Origin: Coriobacteriales bacterium
GTDB lineage: Bacteria > Actinomycetota > Coriobacteriia > Coriobacteriales > UBA8131
Direction: 5' to 3'
DNA length: 20,603 nucleotides
Assembly: GCA_031274985.1 (NCBI GenBank)
Contig: JAISPK010000129.1
Coordinates: forward strand, 1 to 20,603
Part shown: piece by piece, positions 13,544 through 20,603 of the stretch
How positions within the stretch are numbered: the stretch's first letter is position 1
How the letters are laid out: the number at the start of each line of letters is the position of its first letter
Translations under genes and position numbers: made by a program
Notes under the pieces: generated by a model
Told to the model about the DNA's origin: nothing
Seen by the model: only the letters and a program-made list of their open reading frames with translations
The model's database searches: none

Positions 13544-15103
13544 ATGCAAATCGGAATTCCCCGGGAGTCCGATCCTCGAGAAACCCGTGTTGCTGCTACT
13601 CCCAAATCGGTAGTCCAGCTTATTAAGCTTGGTTACGAGGTATTGGTAGAAGCAGGAGCCGGATCTCATGCAGCATTTCCTAACGAGGAGTATGAGGCTG
13701 CAGGAGCCACGATAGTCAATTCCGACATGATTTGGGGAGCGGACCTTGTCGCAAAGATAAATGAGCCAACGGACAGCGAAATAGCTTCCATGAAAAAGGG
13801 AGCCTGCCTCATCAGTCTCATCGGTGCTCCCCGAAATCCCCAACTTTTAGAAAAGCTCGCAGGCGCCGACCTGATCGTTTTAGCAATGGACTCAGTGCCC
13901 CGCATCTCGCGCGCACAGTCCCTCGACGTGATTTCTTCGATGGCAAACATCGGAGGCTACCGGGCTGTCATCGAGGCAGCCAATGTCTTTGGTTCGTTCT
14001 TCACCGGGCAGGTCACCGCTGCTGGCAAGGTTCCTCCCGCTAAGGTCTTTGTGTCCGGCGCTGGAGTTGCCGGCCTCGCTGCCGTAGGTACGGCAAACTC
14101 GCTGGGCGCCATTGTGCGTGCTACCGACATCAGGGCAGAGGTGGCAGAGCAGGTAGAGTCCATGGGCGCAGAGTTTGTGGCCGTGGAGGCAGAAAGCCAA
14201 CAATCAACGGATGGTTACGCCAAGGAGGCTACCGCCGACTATGCCGACGCTGCGGCCCGTATGTATGCCGAGCAATGCAAGGACGTGGATATCATCATCA
14301 CTACGGCACTCATCCCGGGTCGACCCGCCCCCCGCCTCATCACGGCTGAGATGGTGGCTACCATGCGGCCGGGAAGTGTCATTGTAGACATGGCTGCCGG
14401 CACCGGCGGCAATGTGGAAGGCTCCGTTGCCGACGAGATCGTCACCACGGCAAACGGGGTCAAGATCATCGGCTACACCGATCTGCCCGGCCGCCTTCCC
14501 ACGCAGGCATCGCAGCTCTTCAGCCAGAACATCGTTAATCTGATGAAGTTGCTCACGCCCGAAAAGGACGGGCAACTCACGCTTGACCTCGACGACGTGG
14601 TGCAGCGCGGCATGCTGGTGGCAAAAGACGGAGCGGTTATGTGGCCACCTCCGGCAGTGAACGTCTCTGCCGCCCCTGTGGCACCAGCCCCCCCGGCCCC
14701 CGAGCCCGAGCCGCAAAAAAAGCCTCGTGACAAGCGGGTTACCTATGGCGTTTTGGCGCTCTGCGCCCTCGCGCTCCTGGCCCTCTTTACCGTCTCTCCG
14801 ACGGGACTCATCGGGCACTTCATGGTGCTCATGCTGTCGGTGGTGATCGGCTTTTATGTGATTGGCAACGTTGCCCACTCGCTGCACACTCCGCTCATGA
14901 GCGTGACCAACGCCATCAGCGGCATCATACTCGTTGGCTGTCTTTTGGGTCTCATACTCGTTGACCAGACGGCCTCGCTGTTTGCTGGCACTAACCTTAT
15001 CATCCTCATTCTCTCTGTCCTCGGCATTCTCCTTGCCTCGATTAACGTCTTCGGTGGCTTCACGGTTACCCAGCGCATGCTGAAGATGTTCCAGAAGGGG
15101 TGA
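13544..15103 (+). CDS. pntA: Proton-translocating NAD(P) transhydrogenase, alpha subunit
   Basis: This 519-residue subunit combines the cytosolic NAD(H)-binding domain I (1-370) with four membrane helices of domain II (about 400-416, 420-442, 455-476, 483-504), the undivided arrangement of E. coli PntA (510 residues). Domain I starts MQIGIPRESDPRETRVAATP and carries the dinucleotide fold GAGVAGL (172-178), then ATDIR and IGYTDLPGRLPTQAS. A Pro/Ala/Glu-rich linker (368-394) joins it to the membrane part, where HTPLMSVTNAISGI (448-461) is the conserved helix segment. With PntB it couples hydride transfer from NADH to NADP+ to ion movement across the membrane, supplying NADPH. The ATG is preceded by GGAGGA at a rather short distance. 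The downstream pntB start is nearly continuous with its stop. Confidence 0.96.
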   Translation: MQIGIPRESDPRETRVAATPKSVVQLIKLGYEVLVEAGAGSHAAFPNEEYEAAGATIVNSDMIWGADLVAKINEPTDSEIASMKKGACLISLIGAPRNPQLLEKLAGADLIVLAMDSVPRISRAQSLDVISSMANIGGYRAVIEAANVFGSFFTGQVTAAGKVPPAKVFVSGAGVAGLAAVGTANSLGAIVRATDIRAEVAEQVESMGAEFVAVEAESQQSTDGYAKEATADYADAAARMYAEQCKDVDIIITTALIPGRPAPRLITAEMVATMRPGSVIVDMAAGTGGNVEGSVADEIVTTANGVKIIGYTDLPGRLPTQASQLFSQNIVNLMKLLTPEKDGQLTLDLDDVVQRGMLVAKDGAVMWPPPAVNVSAAPVAPAPPAPEPEPQKKPRDKRVTYGVLALCALALLALFTVSPTGLIGHFMVLMLSVVIGFYVIGNVAHSLHTPLMSVTNAISGIILVGCLLGLILVDQTASLFAGTNLIILILSVLGILLASINVFGGFTVTQRMLKMFQKG

Positions 15104-15108
15104 GCGGG

Positions 15109-16608
15109 ATGCCAACAATCGTTTTCGAAGGAGCCCGGAGTGCTCTTCCAATCTCCCTTGTTCAAGGTTCGTACATAATTGCCGGGCTGCTCTTTATCCT
15201 GGCACTCGCCGGTTTGTCAAAGCACGAGACCTCTAAAAGAGGAAACATCCTGGGGATGATAGGCATGGCTGTAGCCCTTGGCTTTATCATCTTAGGCACG
15301 GTGCTCGGAGTCTCGGACACCATGCAACTCGAGGTTCTCGGCCAGCAGACGCTCGTAACCGGATTCATCAAGCAACCGGCATTCTCGTGGGCGCTCGTTG
15401 TCATTGTCTGCGCCATGCTCATCGGCGCCGTGATTGGTGTTATCCGGGCGCTGCGGGTGGAGATGACCGGCATGCCGGAGCTCATCGCGCTCTTTCACTC
15501 CTTTGTGGGTATCGCAGCGGTATTCGTGGGCTGGGTCTCTTACTTTGCCTTTGCTGCCTCAGGTCACTTTGACCCCCTGCACTCAGGGGAGCTTTTTGTG
15601 GGCATCTTTATCGGCGGGGTGACCTTTACCGGCTCCATCATCGCCTTCTTAAAGCTTTCTGCCCGCATTAACAGCGCACCGCTCAAACTGCCGGGGCGCA
15701 ACATCTTAAACCTGGGCGCGCTCGCCGTCTTCATCGTTTTAACGGTAGTCTTCGTGATGGCTCCCGAGGGCAGTACGGGCCTCGTCCTCATCTCAGTGGC
15801 CACGGTGCTTTCTCTGCTGCTGGGACTCCACCTCGTGGCCTCCATTGGAGGGGGCGACATGCCGGTGGTCATCAGCATGCTCAACTCCTACTCAGGTTGG
15901 GCCGCCGCCGCCGTGGGCTTCACACTCGACAACGATCTGCTCATCATCACCGGCGCGCTGGTGGGCTCCTCCGGTGCCTACCTCTCCTACATCATGTGCA
16001 AGGCCATGAACCGCAACTTCATCTCGGTCATCGCCGGAGGCTTCGGCTCAGACGGGGGAGTCGTGGGAGAAGAGAAGGACTATGGCGAGCACCGGGAGAT
16101 CAAAGCCCCCGAGGCCGCAGATTTGCTGAAGAACGCCTCAAGCGTCATCATCACGCCGGGTTACGGCATGGCCGTTGCTCAGGCACAGAGTGCCGTTGCC
16201 GACCTCACGCAAAAACTGAGGAGCAAAGGCGTCACGGTGCGCTTTGGCATTCACCCTGTTGCGGGGCGGCTTCCCGGGCACATGAACGTGCTGCTTGCCG
16301 AGGCCAAGGTACCCTACGACATCGTGCTTGAGATGGACGAGATCAACGAGGACTTCCCCGACACCGACGTGGTGCTCGTCATTGGAGCAAATGATACGGT
16401 AAACCCCGCAGCCCTCGACGACCCCGCCTCACCCATCGCCGGCATGCCGGTGCTTGAGGTATGGAAGGCAAATCAGGTCATCGTATTCAAGCGAAGCATG
16501 GCAACCGGTTATGCCGGTGTGCAAAACCCGCTGTTTTTCAAGGAGAACTCCGCCATGCTCTTTGGAGACGCAAAAGAGCGCGTGGGAGACATCGTCAAGG
16601 AGTTATAA
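15109..16608 (+). CDS. pntB: Proton-translocating NAD(P) transhydrogenase, beta subunit
   Basis: This subunit of about 499 residues has membrane helices of domain II over roughly the first 300 residues and the NADP(H)-binding domain III at the C-terminus. Hallmarks are LAGLSKHETSKRGN near 33-46, LVASIGGGDMPVVISMLNSY, GYGMAVAQAQSAV (351-363), GIHPVAGRLPGHMNVLLAEA, and VIGANDTVNPA around 424-434. All are nearly identical to E. coli PntB (462 residues). The extra length lies mainly near the N-terminus, in a loop near residues 65-90 and in the membrane domain. Two starts are possible. The GTG at 15100 overlaps the pntA stop as GTGA, while the ATG at 15109 has AAGGGG eight bases upstream; I chose the ATG. 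The stop TAA is immediately abutted and overlapped by the convergent cyclo-ligase gene. Confidence 0.95.
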   Translation: MPTIVFEGARSALPISLVQGSYIIAGLLFILALAGLSKHETSKRGNILGMIGMAVALGFIILGTVLGVSDTMQLEVLGQQTLVTGFIKQPAFSWALVVIVCAMLIGAVIGVIRALRVEMTGMPELIALFHSFVGIAAVFVGWVSYFAFAASGHFDPLHSGELFVGIFIGGVTFTGSIIAFLKLSARINSAPLKLPGRNILNLGALAVFIVLTVVFVMAPEGSTGLVLISVATVLSLLLGLHLVASIGGGDMPVVISMLNSYSGWAAAAVGFTLDNDLLIITGALVGSSGAYLSYIMCKAMNRNFISVIAGGFGSDGGVVGEEKDYGEHREIKAPEAADLLKNASSVIITPGYGMAVAQAQSAVADLTQKLRSKGVTVRFGIHPVAGRLPGHMNVLLAEAKVPYDIVLEMDEINEDFPDTDVVLVIGANDTVNPAALDDPASPIAGMPVLEVWKANQVIVFKRSMATGYAGVQNPLFFKENSAMLFGDAKERVGDIVKEL

Positions 16609-17226
16609 CTTTTTCGGGCGAGGTTGGATAATCTCTGCATCGGTTACTATCACGTCCACCGGCAGGTCGTGGCTCTCAACGGGGAGCGCGGCCTGCCGGT
16701 TTGATTCTCTGCAAAGAGCTACCGTGACGGGTTGTTTGGCAGCAGCCCCGGTATCCCCTTTGGCAGCAGCCAGATAACGGTCGTAATAGCCTCCGCCGTA
16801 GCCGATTCGATAGCCAAAGCTGTCACAGGCAACGCAGGGCACAATGATCAGGTCGAGGGCTCCCGGCTCAAGGACGGGGCAGCTCTCCGCAGGGGCAGGA
16901 ATTCCCAGCGCACCGGTTTCGAGGTGATCTAACGAATAAACAGCATGGGCTAACATGATGCCGTTGCCCTGGCAGCGAGGCAAGCAAACCGTTTTGCCGC
17001 GTGCCAGGAGGCTTTCAATAAGACTTCGGGTGTCCACTTCCGAGCCCATGCTGAGATAGCAGAAAACACTCTGAGCTTCCTGGAAAAGAGGCAACGACTC
17101 AAGATGGGTTTTGATGCGTGCATCGGCAGCTGCTCTGGCACCGGCATCCTCAGCGTTGCGCTGTGCTAACAAGGCAGCCCTGAGCTGCTGTTTTTGGGCA
17201 GTGCTGTTGAGCGATAAGTCAGTCAT
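16603..17226 (-). CDS. 5-formyltetrahydrofolate cyclo-ligase
   Basis: This 207-residue cytosolic enzyme converts 5-formyl-THF to 5,10-methenyl-THF with ATP, salvaging the storage form of one-carbon folate. Visible motifs are the N-terminal basic K-Q-Q-L-R-A-A-L-L-A-Q-R helix (12-23), VFCYLSMGSEVDTRSLI (54-70), LIIVPCVACDSFGYRIGYGGGYYDRYL (126-152, whose glycine-rich part is the ATP/Mg loop), and LPVESHDLPVDVIVTD near the end. It lies 30 bases downstream of folD on the same strand, so the pair forms a small one-carbon operon. Only a weak AGAAG precedes the ATG, but no better in-frame start is near. Its TAA lies within TTATAA shared with the pntB stop (16603-16608). Confidence 0.92.
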   Translation of the reverse strand: MTDLSLNSTAQKQQLRAALLAQRNAEDAGARAAADARIKTHLESLPLFQEAQSVFCYLSMGSEVDTRSLIESLLARGKTVCLPRCQGNGIMLAHAVYSLDHLETGALGIPAPAESCPVLEPGALDLIIVPCVACDSFGYRIGYGGGYYDRYLAAAKGDTGAAAKQPVTVALCRESNRQAALPVESHDLPVDVIVTDAEIIQPRPKKL

Positions 17227-17256
17227 CGTAAACTTCTTGTCCGGGGAGGCAGGATC

Positions 17257-18111
17257 TCACGCGCCCGGGAGCCTGGTTGCGGCCTGTACGACATGTTTGA
17301 ACAACACACTCGTGGTAACGGTGCCCACACCACCCGGCACCGGGGTGACAGCCTCGACGATTGCTTCGGCTTCCTGGGTAGCGACATCGCCCACCAGTGC
17401 ACCGTCTTCGGACACATTGATCCCCACATCTATGACGACCTGCCCGGGAGCCAGATAATCGGCATTAATCATTTGAGCGCGCCCTACGCAGGCAATAACC
17501 AGATCCGCCTCGCTCACGACCTCAGGCAGATCAACCGTTTGAGAGTGGGCAAGGGTGACGGTGGCATGCTCGGCTAAAAGCAGCATTGCAACCGGTTTTC
17601 CTATCACGAGGCTGCGGCCAACAACCACTGCCTTCCTGCCCCGGAGCTCAAAGCCATAGTGCCTGAGAATTTCCATGCACGCCTGAGCGGTACAGGGCGC
17701 AAAGCCGGTAGCAGTGTTGGCAAACACGCCGGCCAACGAGAGATCGGTAATGCCATCGATATCTTTTTGAGGCACCAGCGTATTGCGCACCAGGTCCTCA
17801 TCGATATGCTTGGGTAGGGGGCGAAACATCAAAACGCCGTGGACGCCGGGATTGGCATTCAGGTCCTCAAGGGTCTCAACCAGCAAAGCAGTGGTACTGT
17901 TATCAGGCAGTACGACTGAACGCACGGCAACACCGAGCTCCTGAGCACGTTTGATTGCCCCGTTTTCATAGGAGATGTCATCGCCACGCTGCCCCACTCT
18001 GACCACTGCCAGGGTAGGCTCGACCCCGCGCTCCTTAAGCGCCTTGCTGTCGGCAACGATCTGCTCGTTTAAGGCTTTGACTACCTCAGCACCTTTTAGT
18101 ATCTGTGCCAT
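17257..18111 (-). CDS. folD: Methylenetetrahydrofolate dehydrogenase (FolD family) lacking the cyclohydrolase lysine
   Basis: This 284-residue one-carbon enzyme has the FolD fold. The cofactor motif VVVGRSLVIGKPVAMLL (162-178) and the C-terminal TPVPGGVGTVT (256-266) are clear, and KDIDG (116-120) keeps the catalytic Asp region. Two hallmark residues are altered. The Y-x-x-x-K motif reads Y48-E-N-G-A52, so the catalytic Lys is Ala. The V-Q-L-P-L-P motif reads M-F-R-P-L-P (95-100), so the Gln is Phe. In studied enzymes the Lys is essential for the cyclohydrolase step, so this is probably a dehydrogenase-only form. The frame extends to 18144, but the ATG at 18111 has AGGAG seven bases upstream and gives the usual MAQILKG start. 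It is first in an operon with 5-formyl-THF cyclo-ligase. Whether it uses NAD or NADP is not determined. Confidence 0.9.
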   Translation of the reverse strand: MAQILKGAEVVKALNEQIVADSKALKERGVEPTLAVVRVGQRGDDISYENGAIKRAQELGVAVRSVVLPDNSTTALLVETLEDLNANPGVHGVLMFRPLPKHIDEDLVRNTLVPQKDIDGITDLSLAGVFANTATGFAPCTAQACMEILRHYGFELRGRKAVVVGRSLVIGKPVAMLLLAEHATVTLAHSQTVDLPEVVSEADLVIACVGRAQMINADYLAPGQVVIDVGINVSEDGALVGDVATQEAEAIVEAVTPVPGGVGTVTTSVLFKHVVQAATRLPGA

Positions 18112-18156
18112 GTAACGCTCCTGTTCAAAATAGTCCCGTGCCACCTGATACCGATC

Positions 18157-18177
18157 ATTCTAGCGGAGTTTCTCCGC
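18157..18177 (-). promoter_or_regulatory. Candidate folD -10 box with adjoining palindrome
   Basis: On the minus strand TAGAAT (18162-18157) is a good -10 hexamer 46 bases upstream of the folD ATG, with no convincing -35. Immediately upstream is a perfect 6-bp inverted repeat GCGGAG-TTT-CTCCGC (18163-18177), placed where a spacer-binding regulator would act. Confidence 0.35.
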
Positions 18178-18301
18178 AAGCGAAAAAGTAAAGTACACAT
18201 GAGACAGTAACGCCCTCAGGTCATCGTTAGAAGATTTCTCTGTCACTGAGAGAGCACAAGTGCGAGGAATCCTGTTCTCGAGCGGCATTATTGCGACAAA
18301 A

Positions 18302-18338
18302 GAGACCGGTGTCTCATAGAGCAGAAGACGAGTATACT
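18302..18338 (+). promoter_or_regulatory. Candidate promoter and inverted repeat of the ABC exporter operon
   Basis: TATACT (18333-18338) lies 25 bases before the ATPase ATG. The inverted repeat GAGAC-CGGT-GTCTC (18302-18315) occupies the -35 position, which otherwise has no good hexamer. A related half-site TGAGACA occurs at 18200-18206. This looks like a regulated promoter needing an activator, or an operator; the evidence is thin. Confidence 0.4.
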
Positions 18339-18362
18339 TTCTTTAAACAGAGGGGAGAAGCT

Positions 18363-19184
18363 ATGCAAGCTCTCGTGGAGATTCAAGGTGTACGGAAGCG
18401 CTTTGGCAGGCAAGAGGTGCTGCGGCATATTGACCTGACCTTAGAGCCGGGATGTATCACCGGGCTGCTCGGCCCCAGTGGCAGCGGCAAGACTACTATC
18501 GTCAATCTGATTGTGGGGAGCATCACGAAAACCGCAGGCACGATTACCGTGCTGGGCAAACCGGCTCCGCCGCAAGGCGTCCGCAAAGAGATGGGGTTCA
18601 TGCCTCAGAGTGAGGCGCTCTACAACGATCTCACGGCCGGCGAGAACCTTAACTTCTTTGGCGCGCTCTATGGGATGAGCAAAAAGCAACTCGCTGTTGC
18701 GATTCCCCGGGTGCTTGGCCTGGTGCGGCTGGGAGACGAAGGCAAAAAAGTCGTTGCGTCTTTCTCCGGTGGTATGAAGCGAAGACTCTCACTTGCAATA
18801 GCGCTACTGCACCAACCGCGTCTCCTCGTGCTGGACGAGCCTACCATCGGGCTTGACCCCCTGCACCGGGTAGAGCTCTGGAAGTCGTTTTATGCCCTCG
18901 CCCGGGAGGGCTCCGGGCTCTTGATAACCACCCACGTCATGGACGAAGCGCTCGGTTGTGACAAACTGATCATGATTCACGATGGCAGGATCATTGCTCA
19001 GGGTTCTCCCGAAGAGCTCATCGTACAGGCGGGCACCGAGACGTTGGAAGAAGCCTTTCTCCGTTTTGAAGAACTTGAAGCAGAAAGCGAGGCCGAGGAC
19101 AACACCGGCGAAAAGCCAAAACACGGCAGAGGCTCACCGCTGGCTCATATCTCGCGGATCAGAGGGGGTGGTGGTGATGCGTAG
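18363..19184 (+). CDS. ABC transporter ATP-binding protein (ABC-2 exporter type)
   Basis: This 273-residue ATPase has all nucleotide-binding motifs: Walker A GPSGSGKTT (37-45), the Q-loop FMPQSEALYNDLTAGENL (79-96), signature SFSGGMKRRLS (133-143), Walker B LLVLDEP (154-160) and the H-loop LLITTHVMDEA (H191). It fits the drug/lipid/bacteriocin exporter class (CcmA/NatA-like). After the canonical fold comes a roughly 40-residue acidic then basic, Gly-rich tail (about 235-273) that is not part of the core. The frame continues up to 18291, but the ATG at 18363 has AGGGGAG (18351-18357) five bases upstream and starts MQALVEIQGVRKRFG. The stop overlaps the permease start by eight bases, so the two are translated together. 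The exported substrate is not evident. Confidence 0.92.
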   Translation: MQALVEIQGVRKRFGRQEVLRHIDLTLEPGCITGLLGPSGSGKTTIVNLIVGSITKTAGTITVLGKPAPPQGVRKEMGFMPQSEALYNDLTAGENLNFFGALYGMSKKQLAVAIPRVLGLVRLGDEGKKVVASFSGGMKRRLSLAIALLHQPRLLVLDEPTIGLDPLHRVELWKSFYALAREGSGLLITTHVMDEALGCDKLIMIHDGRIIAQGSPEELIVQAGTETLEEAFLRFEELEAESEAEDNTGEKPKHGRGSPLAHISRIRGGGGDA

Positions 19185-20436
19185 TGCTCTCGCGCTCATG
19201 CTGCGTATCCTGCAGCAGTTCAAGCATGACCCCCGTACCGTGGTGATGTTTATCGTCGCACCCATTTTGGTGCTCTGGTTGTTCAGCGTGTTGTTGGGCG
19301 GTTCTACCTACGAGCCCAAACTGGCAGGCGTGGACCTGCCTCCCGAGATCACTTCGGTGCTTAAAACGCAGGGCGCCACCTTTGAGGCCCTCGATGCCCA
19401 AACGGCTGCCGACAAGTTGAATAATCGAGAGATCGATGCGATCATCACGCTTGACAACGGCACGCTTAACGTAGAGGTCGAGGGTACCGACACCTCGCGC
19501 ACCGGCGCGGTCATGAGCGTCATCAACGCAAGCATCAAGGAAGTTGCGGCTAACCAACGCGAAGAGCTGTCCGAGGAGCTCAAAACCCGCATGGAAGACC
19601 TGGGTACCACCCTACAGCAGATGGCTGACGCCCTTGAGCAATCGAGAGAAGCGCTCGCACAGATGCAGGGAGCGCTTGCTGCCTCAGGCGCCTCCGCCCT
19701 CCTGATGTCGCCGACTTCGTCGCTGCCTCCTGAGCTGCCCACTGGCAATCTAAACATGAACAAAATCGAGGATCTTGAGTTTGAGGTGCTGATCAGCGAG
19801 GTAGAGGTCTCTTATCTGCACGGCTCTTCAGAGTGGAATGCCTTCGACTTCTTCGGCCCGGTCTTCATCGGCATCTTCATCTTTGTTTTTGTGTTCATCA
19901 CCAGTAGCATGTCGCTGCTCACCGAGCGCACCGGCGGCACCATGGAGCGCCTGCTGGCAACCCCCATCAAAGCGTGGCAGTTGGTGCTGGGCTATTGCCT
20001 GGGCTTTGGTCTGGTCTCAATCATCCAGGCCTTTCTGGTGCTCTGGGCCTGTATCTCGCTGGTGGGGTTTCCCAACGAGGGCTCATTGCTCACGGTGGTT
20101 GGCGTCACGGCTTCGCTTGCGCTGGTCTCACTGACCCTCGGCCTGCTCGCAAGCGGCCTTGCGCGCACGCCGCTGCAGGTCATCCAGTTTATGCTGCTTC
20201 TTGTGATTCCGCAGGTACTGCTCTGCGGCATCTTCGATCTCTCGCAGGCTCCTGAATGGATGCAGGTGCTCAGCCTGTGCTTCCCCATTACCCATGGGGC
20301 CGAAGCCCTCAGGAGCGTCATGCTGCGCGGCGCAACGTTTGCCGACATTGCACCTCAGCTCGCCATACTCTGGGGCTTTGTCATAGCATTCTTTACGCTG
20401 GCTTGTGCGAGCTTTAGAAAGAGAAAAACCAGCTAG
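19177..20436 (+). CDS. ABC-2 type transporter permease with extracytoplasmic coiled-coil domain
   Basis: This 419-residue permease has one helix near 21-40 (VVMFIVAPILVLWLFSVLL), a large extracytoplasmic region (about 42-222), then five helices near 226-246, 268-298, 304-326, 334-352 and 396-412. The segment ERTGGTMERLLATPIKAWQ (250-268) is the coupling helix typical of ABC-2 permeases, and FPITHGAEALRSVML near 369-383 is another family motif. The outer domain contains a predicted coiled coil (126-168; regular hydrophobic spacing with many Q, E and L), as in YhgE/Pip-like and some antibiotic-export permeases. The frame reads upstream to 18982 inside the ATPase gene, but the ATG at 19177 has GAGGGGG (19162-19168) eight bases before it. 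It overlaps the ATPase stop and forms a half-transporter pair with it. No intrinsic terminator follows in the window. Confidence 0.9.
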   Translation: MRSALALMLRILQQFKHDPRTVVMFIVAPILVLWLFSVLLGGSTYEPKLAGVDLPPEITSVLKTQGATFEALDAQTAADKLNNREIDAIITLDNGTLNVEVEGTDTSRTGAVMSVINASIKEVAANQREELSEELKTRMEDLGTTLQQMADALEQSREALAQMQGALAASGASALLMSPTSSLPPELPTGNLNMNKIEDLEFEVLISEVEVSYLHGSSEWNAFDFFGPVFIGIFIFVFVFITSSMSLLTERTGGTMERLLATPIKAWQLVLGYCLGFGLVSIIQAFLVLWACISLVGFPNEGSLLTVVGVTASLALVSLTLGLLASGLARTPLQVIQFMLLLVIPQVLLCGIFDLSQAPEWMQVLSLCFPITHGAEALRSVMLRGATFADIAPQLAILWGFVIAFFTLACASFRKRKTS

Positions 20437-20468
20437 CGCTACTCCCGCTATTCCCCGTCAGCCCCCCC

Positions 20469-20534
20469 GCCGGAGACAGCGGTAATTTAAGGTTCTGGAG
20501 GCCTCCGCCAAACCGCGGGGCTCAATAGTCCCTT
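20469..20534. repeat. 66-bp tandem repeat, copy 1
   Basis: This unit begins GCCGGAGACAGCGGTAATTT and contains the 10-bp palindrome GGAGGCCTCC (20497-20506). Near its end is a small hairpin GGGGCT-CAAT-AGTCCC (20517-20532, one G-U pair). It starts 32 bases after the ABC permease stop. Confidence 0.85.
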
Positions 20535-20600
20535 GCCGAAGACAGAGGTAATTTAAGAACCTGGAGGCCTCCGCCAAACCGCGGGGCTCGGTAGCCCCCC
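20535..20600. repeat. 66-bp tandem repeat, copy 2
   Basis: This unit matches copy 1 at 56 of 66 positions by hand count, with exactly the same length. The palindrome is unchanged and the end hairpin becomes GGGGCT-CGGT-AGCCCC, so its G-U pair is now G-C. The next three bases (20601-20603, GCC) are the first three of a further unit, so the array probably continues beyond the window. Confidence 0.85.
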
Positions 20601-20603
20601 GCC

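Noticed and set aside
14204..15151. Long open frame antisense to pntA (315 codons)
   Set aside because: Low-complexity charged translation and complete overlap with the highly conserved PntA; a GC-driven shadow.
18982..19176. 65-residue N-terminal extension of the ABC permease
   Set aside because: It lies entirely inside the ATPase gene in another frame; the ATG at 19177 has a proper ribosome site and gives a normal permease N-terminus.
20458..20603. Minus-strand frame open through the 66-bp repeat, giving a 22-residue periodic peptide
   Set aside because: 66 is divisible by three, so any stop-free frame in one unit stays open in all; only one of six frames is open and it ends at a TGA just outside the array. 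No start or ribosome site is visible in the window.
20469..20603. CRISPR array
   Set aside because: Units are directly abutting 66-bp tandem copies with no variable spacers, and no cas gene is nearby.

Overview
The window looks like chromosomal DNA from a strictly anaerobic Gram-positive (monoderm) bacterium of moderately high GC. Coriobacteriia (Eggerthellales/Coriobacteriales type) fits best and a clostridial relative is possible. This is inferred from the gene mix: a Thermoanaerobacter-type secondary alcohol dehydrogenase, a YhbD/bactofilin module, a CmpB-like membrane protein, a ThiT vitamin transporter subunit, a lipoprotein and a FolD of unusual subtype. No rRNA, tRNA, transposase, phage gene or CRISPR array was seen. 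Apart from one tandem repeat at the right edge, it reads as ordinary, densely packed core and metabolic DNA.

Layout. Positions 1-919 hold the C-terminal aminotransferase half of a MocR-type regulator cut by the window edge. Positions 1142-2197 encode a single-gene NADP-type secondary alcohol dehydrogenase closed by a textbook terminator. Positions 2386-3594 encode a polytopic CmpB-like membrane protein. Positions 3728-5719 encode a stand-alone hydantoinase/oxoprolinase-family protein. On the minus strand (7857 down to 5711) lies an operon of a YhbD-like regulator, a bactofilin-like polymer-forming protein and a metallo-beta-lactamase-fold hydrolase. It is driven by a near-consensus promoter overlapped by a perfect 15-bp inverted repeat. 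A minus-strand lipoprotein gene (8163-8588) has its own extended -10 promoter and terminator and is divergent from an iron-sulfur aldo/keto reductase (8756-9772).

Plus-strand genes continue with a LigT/ThpR RNA phosphodiesterase (9819-10376) and a four-gene operon: Nif3-like, MntP-like, ThiT (thiamine uptake) and thiamine pyrophosphokinase (10422-13347). The membrane transhydrogenase pntA-pntB follows (13544-16608). Convergent to it is a minus-strand one-carbon operon, folD then 5-formyltetrahydrofolate cyclo-ligase (18111 down to 16603). An ABC-2 type exporter (ATPase plus permease, 18363-20436) closes the gene content. A 66-bp tandem repeat begins at 20469 and runs off the right edge.

Functional themes. 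Reducing-equivalent handling is represented by PntAB, the NADP-type alcohol dehydrogenase, the aldo/keto reductase and FolD. Thiamine uptake and activation are coded together. The most notable points are a FolD that lacks the catalytic lysine and glutamine needed for the cyclohydrolase step, the operator-like palindrome over the YhbD promoter, a second palindrome at the start of the nif3-thiN transcript, and the tandem repeat whose small hairpin keeps pairing through a compensatory change.
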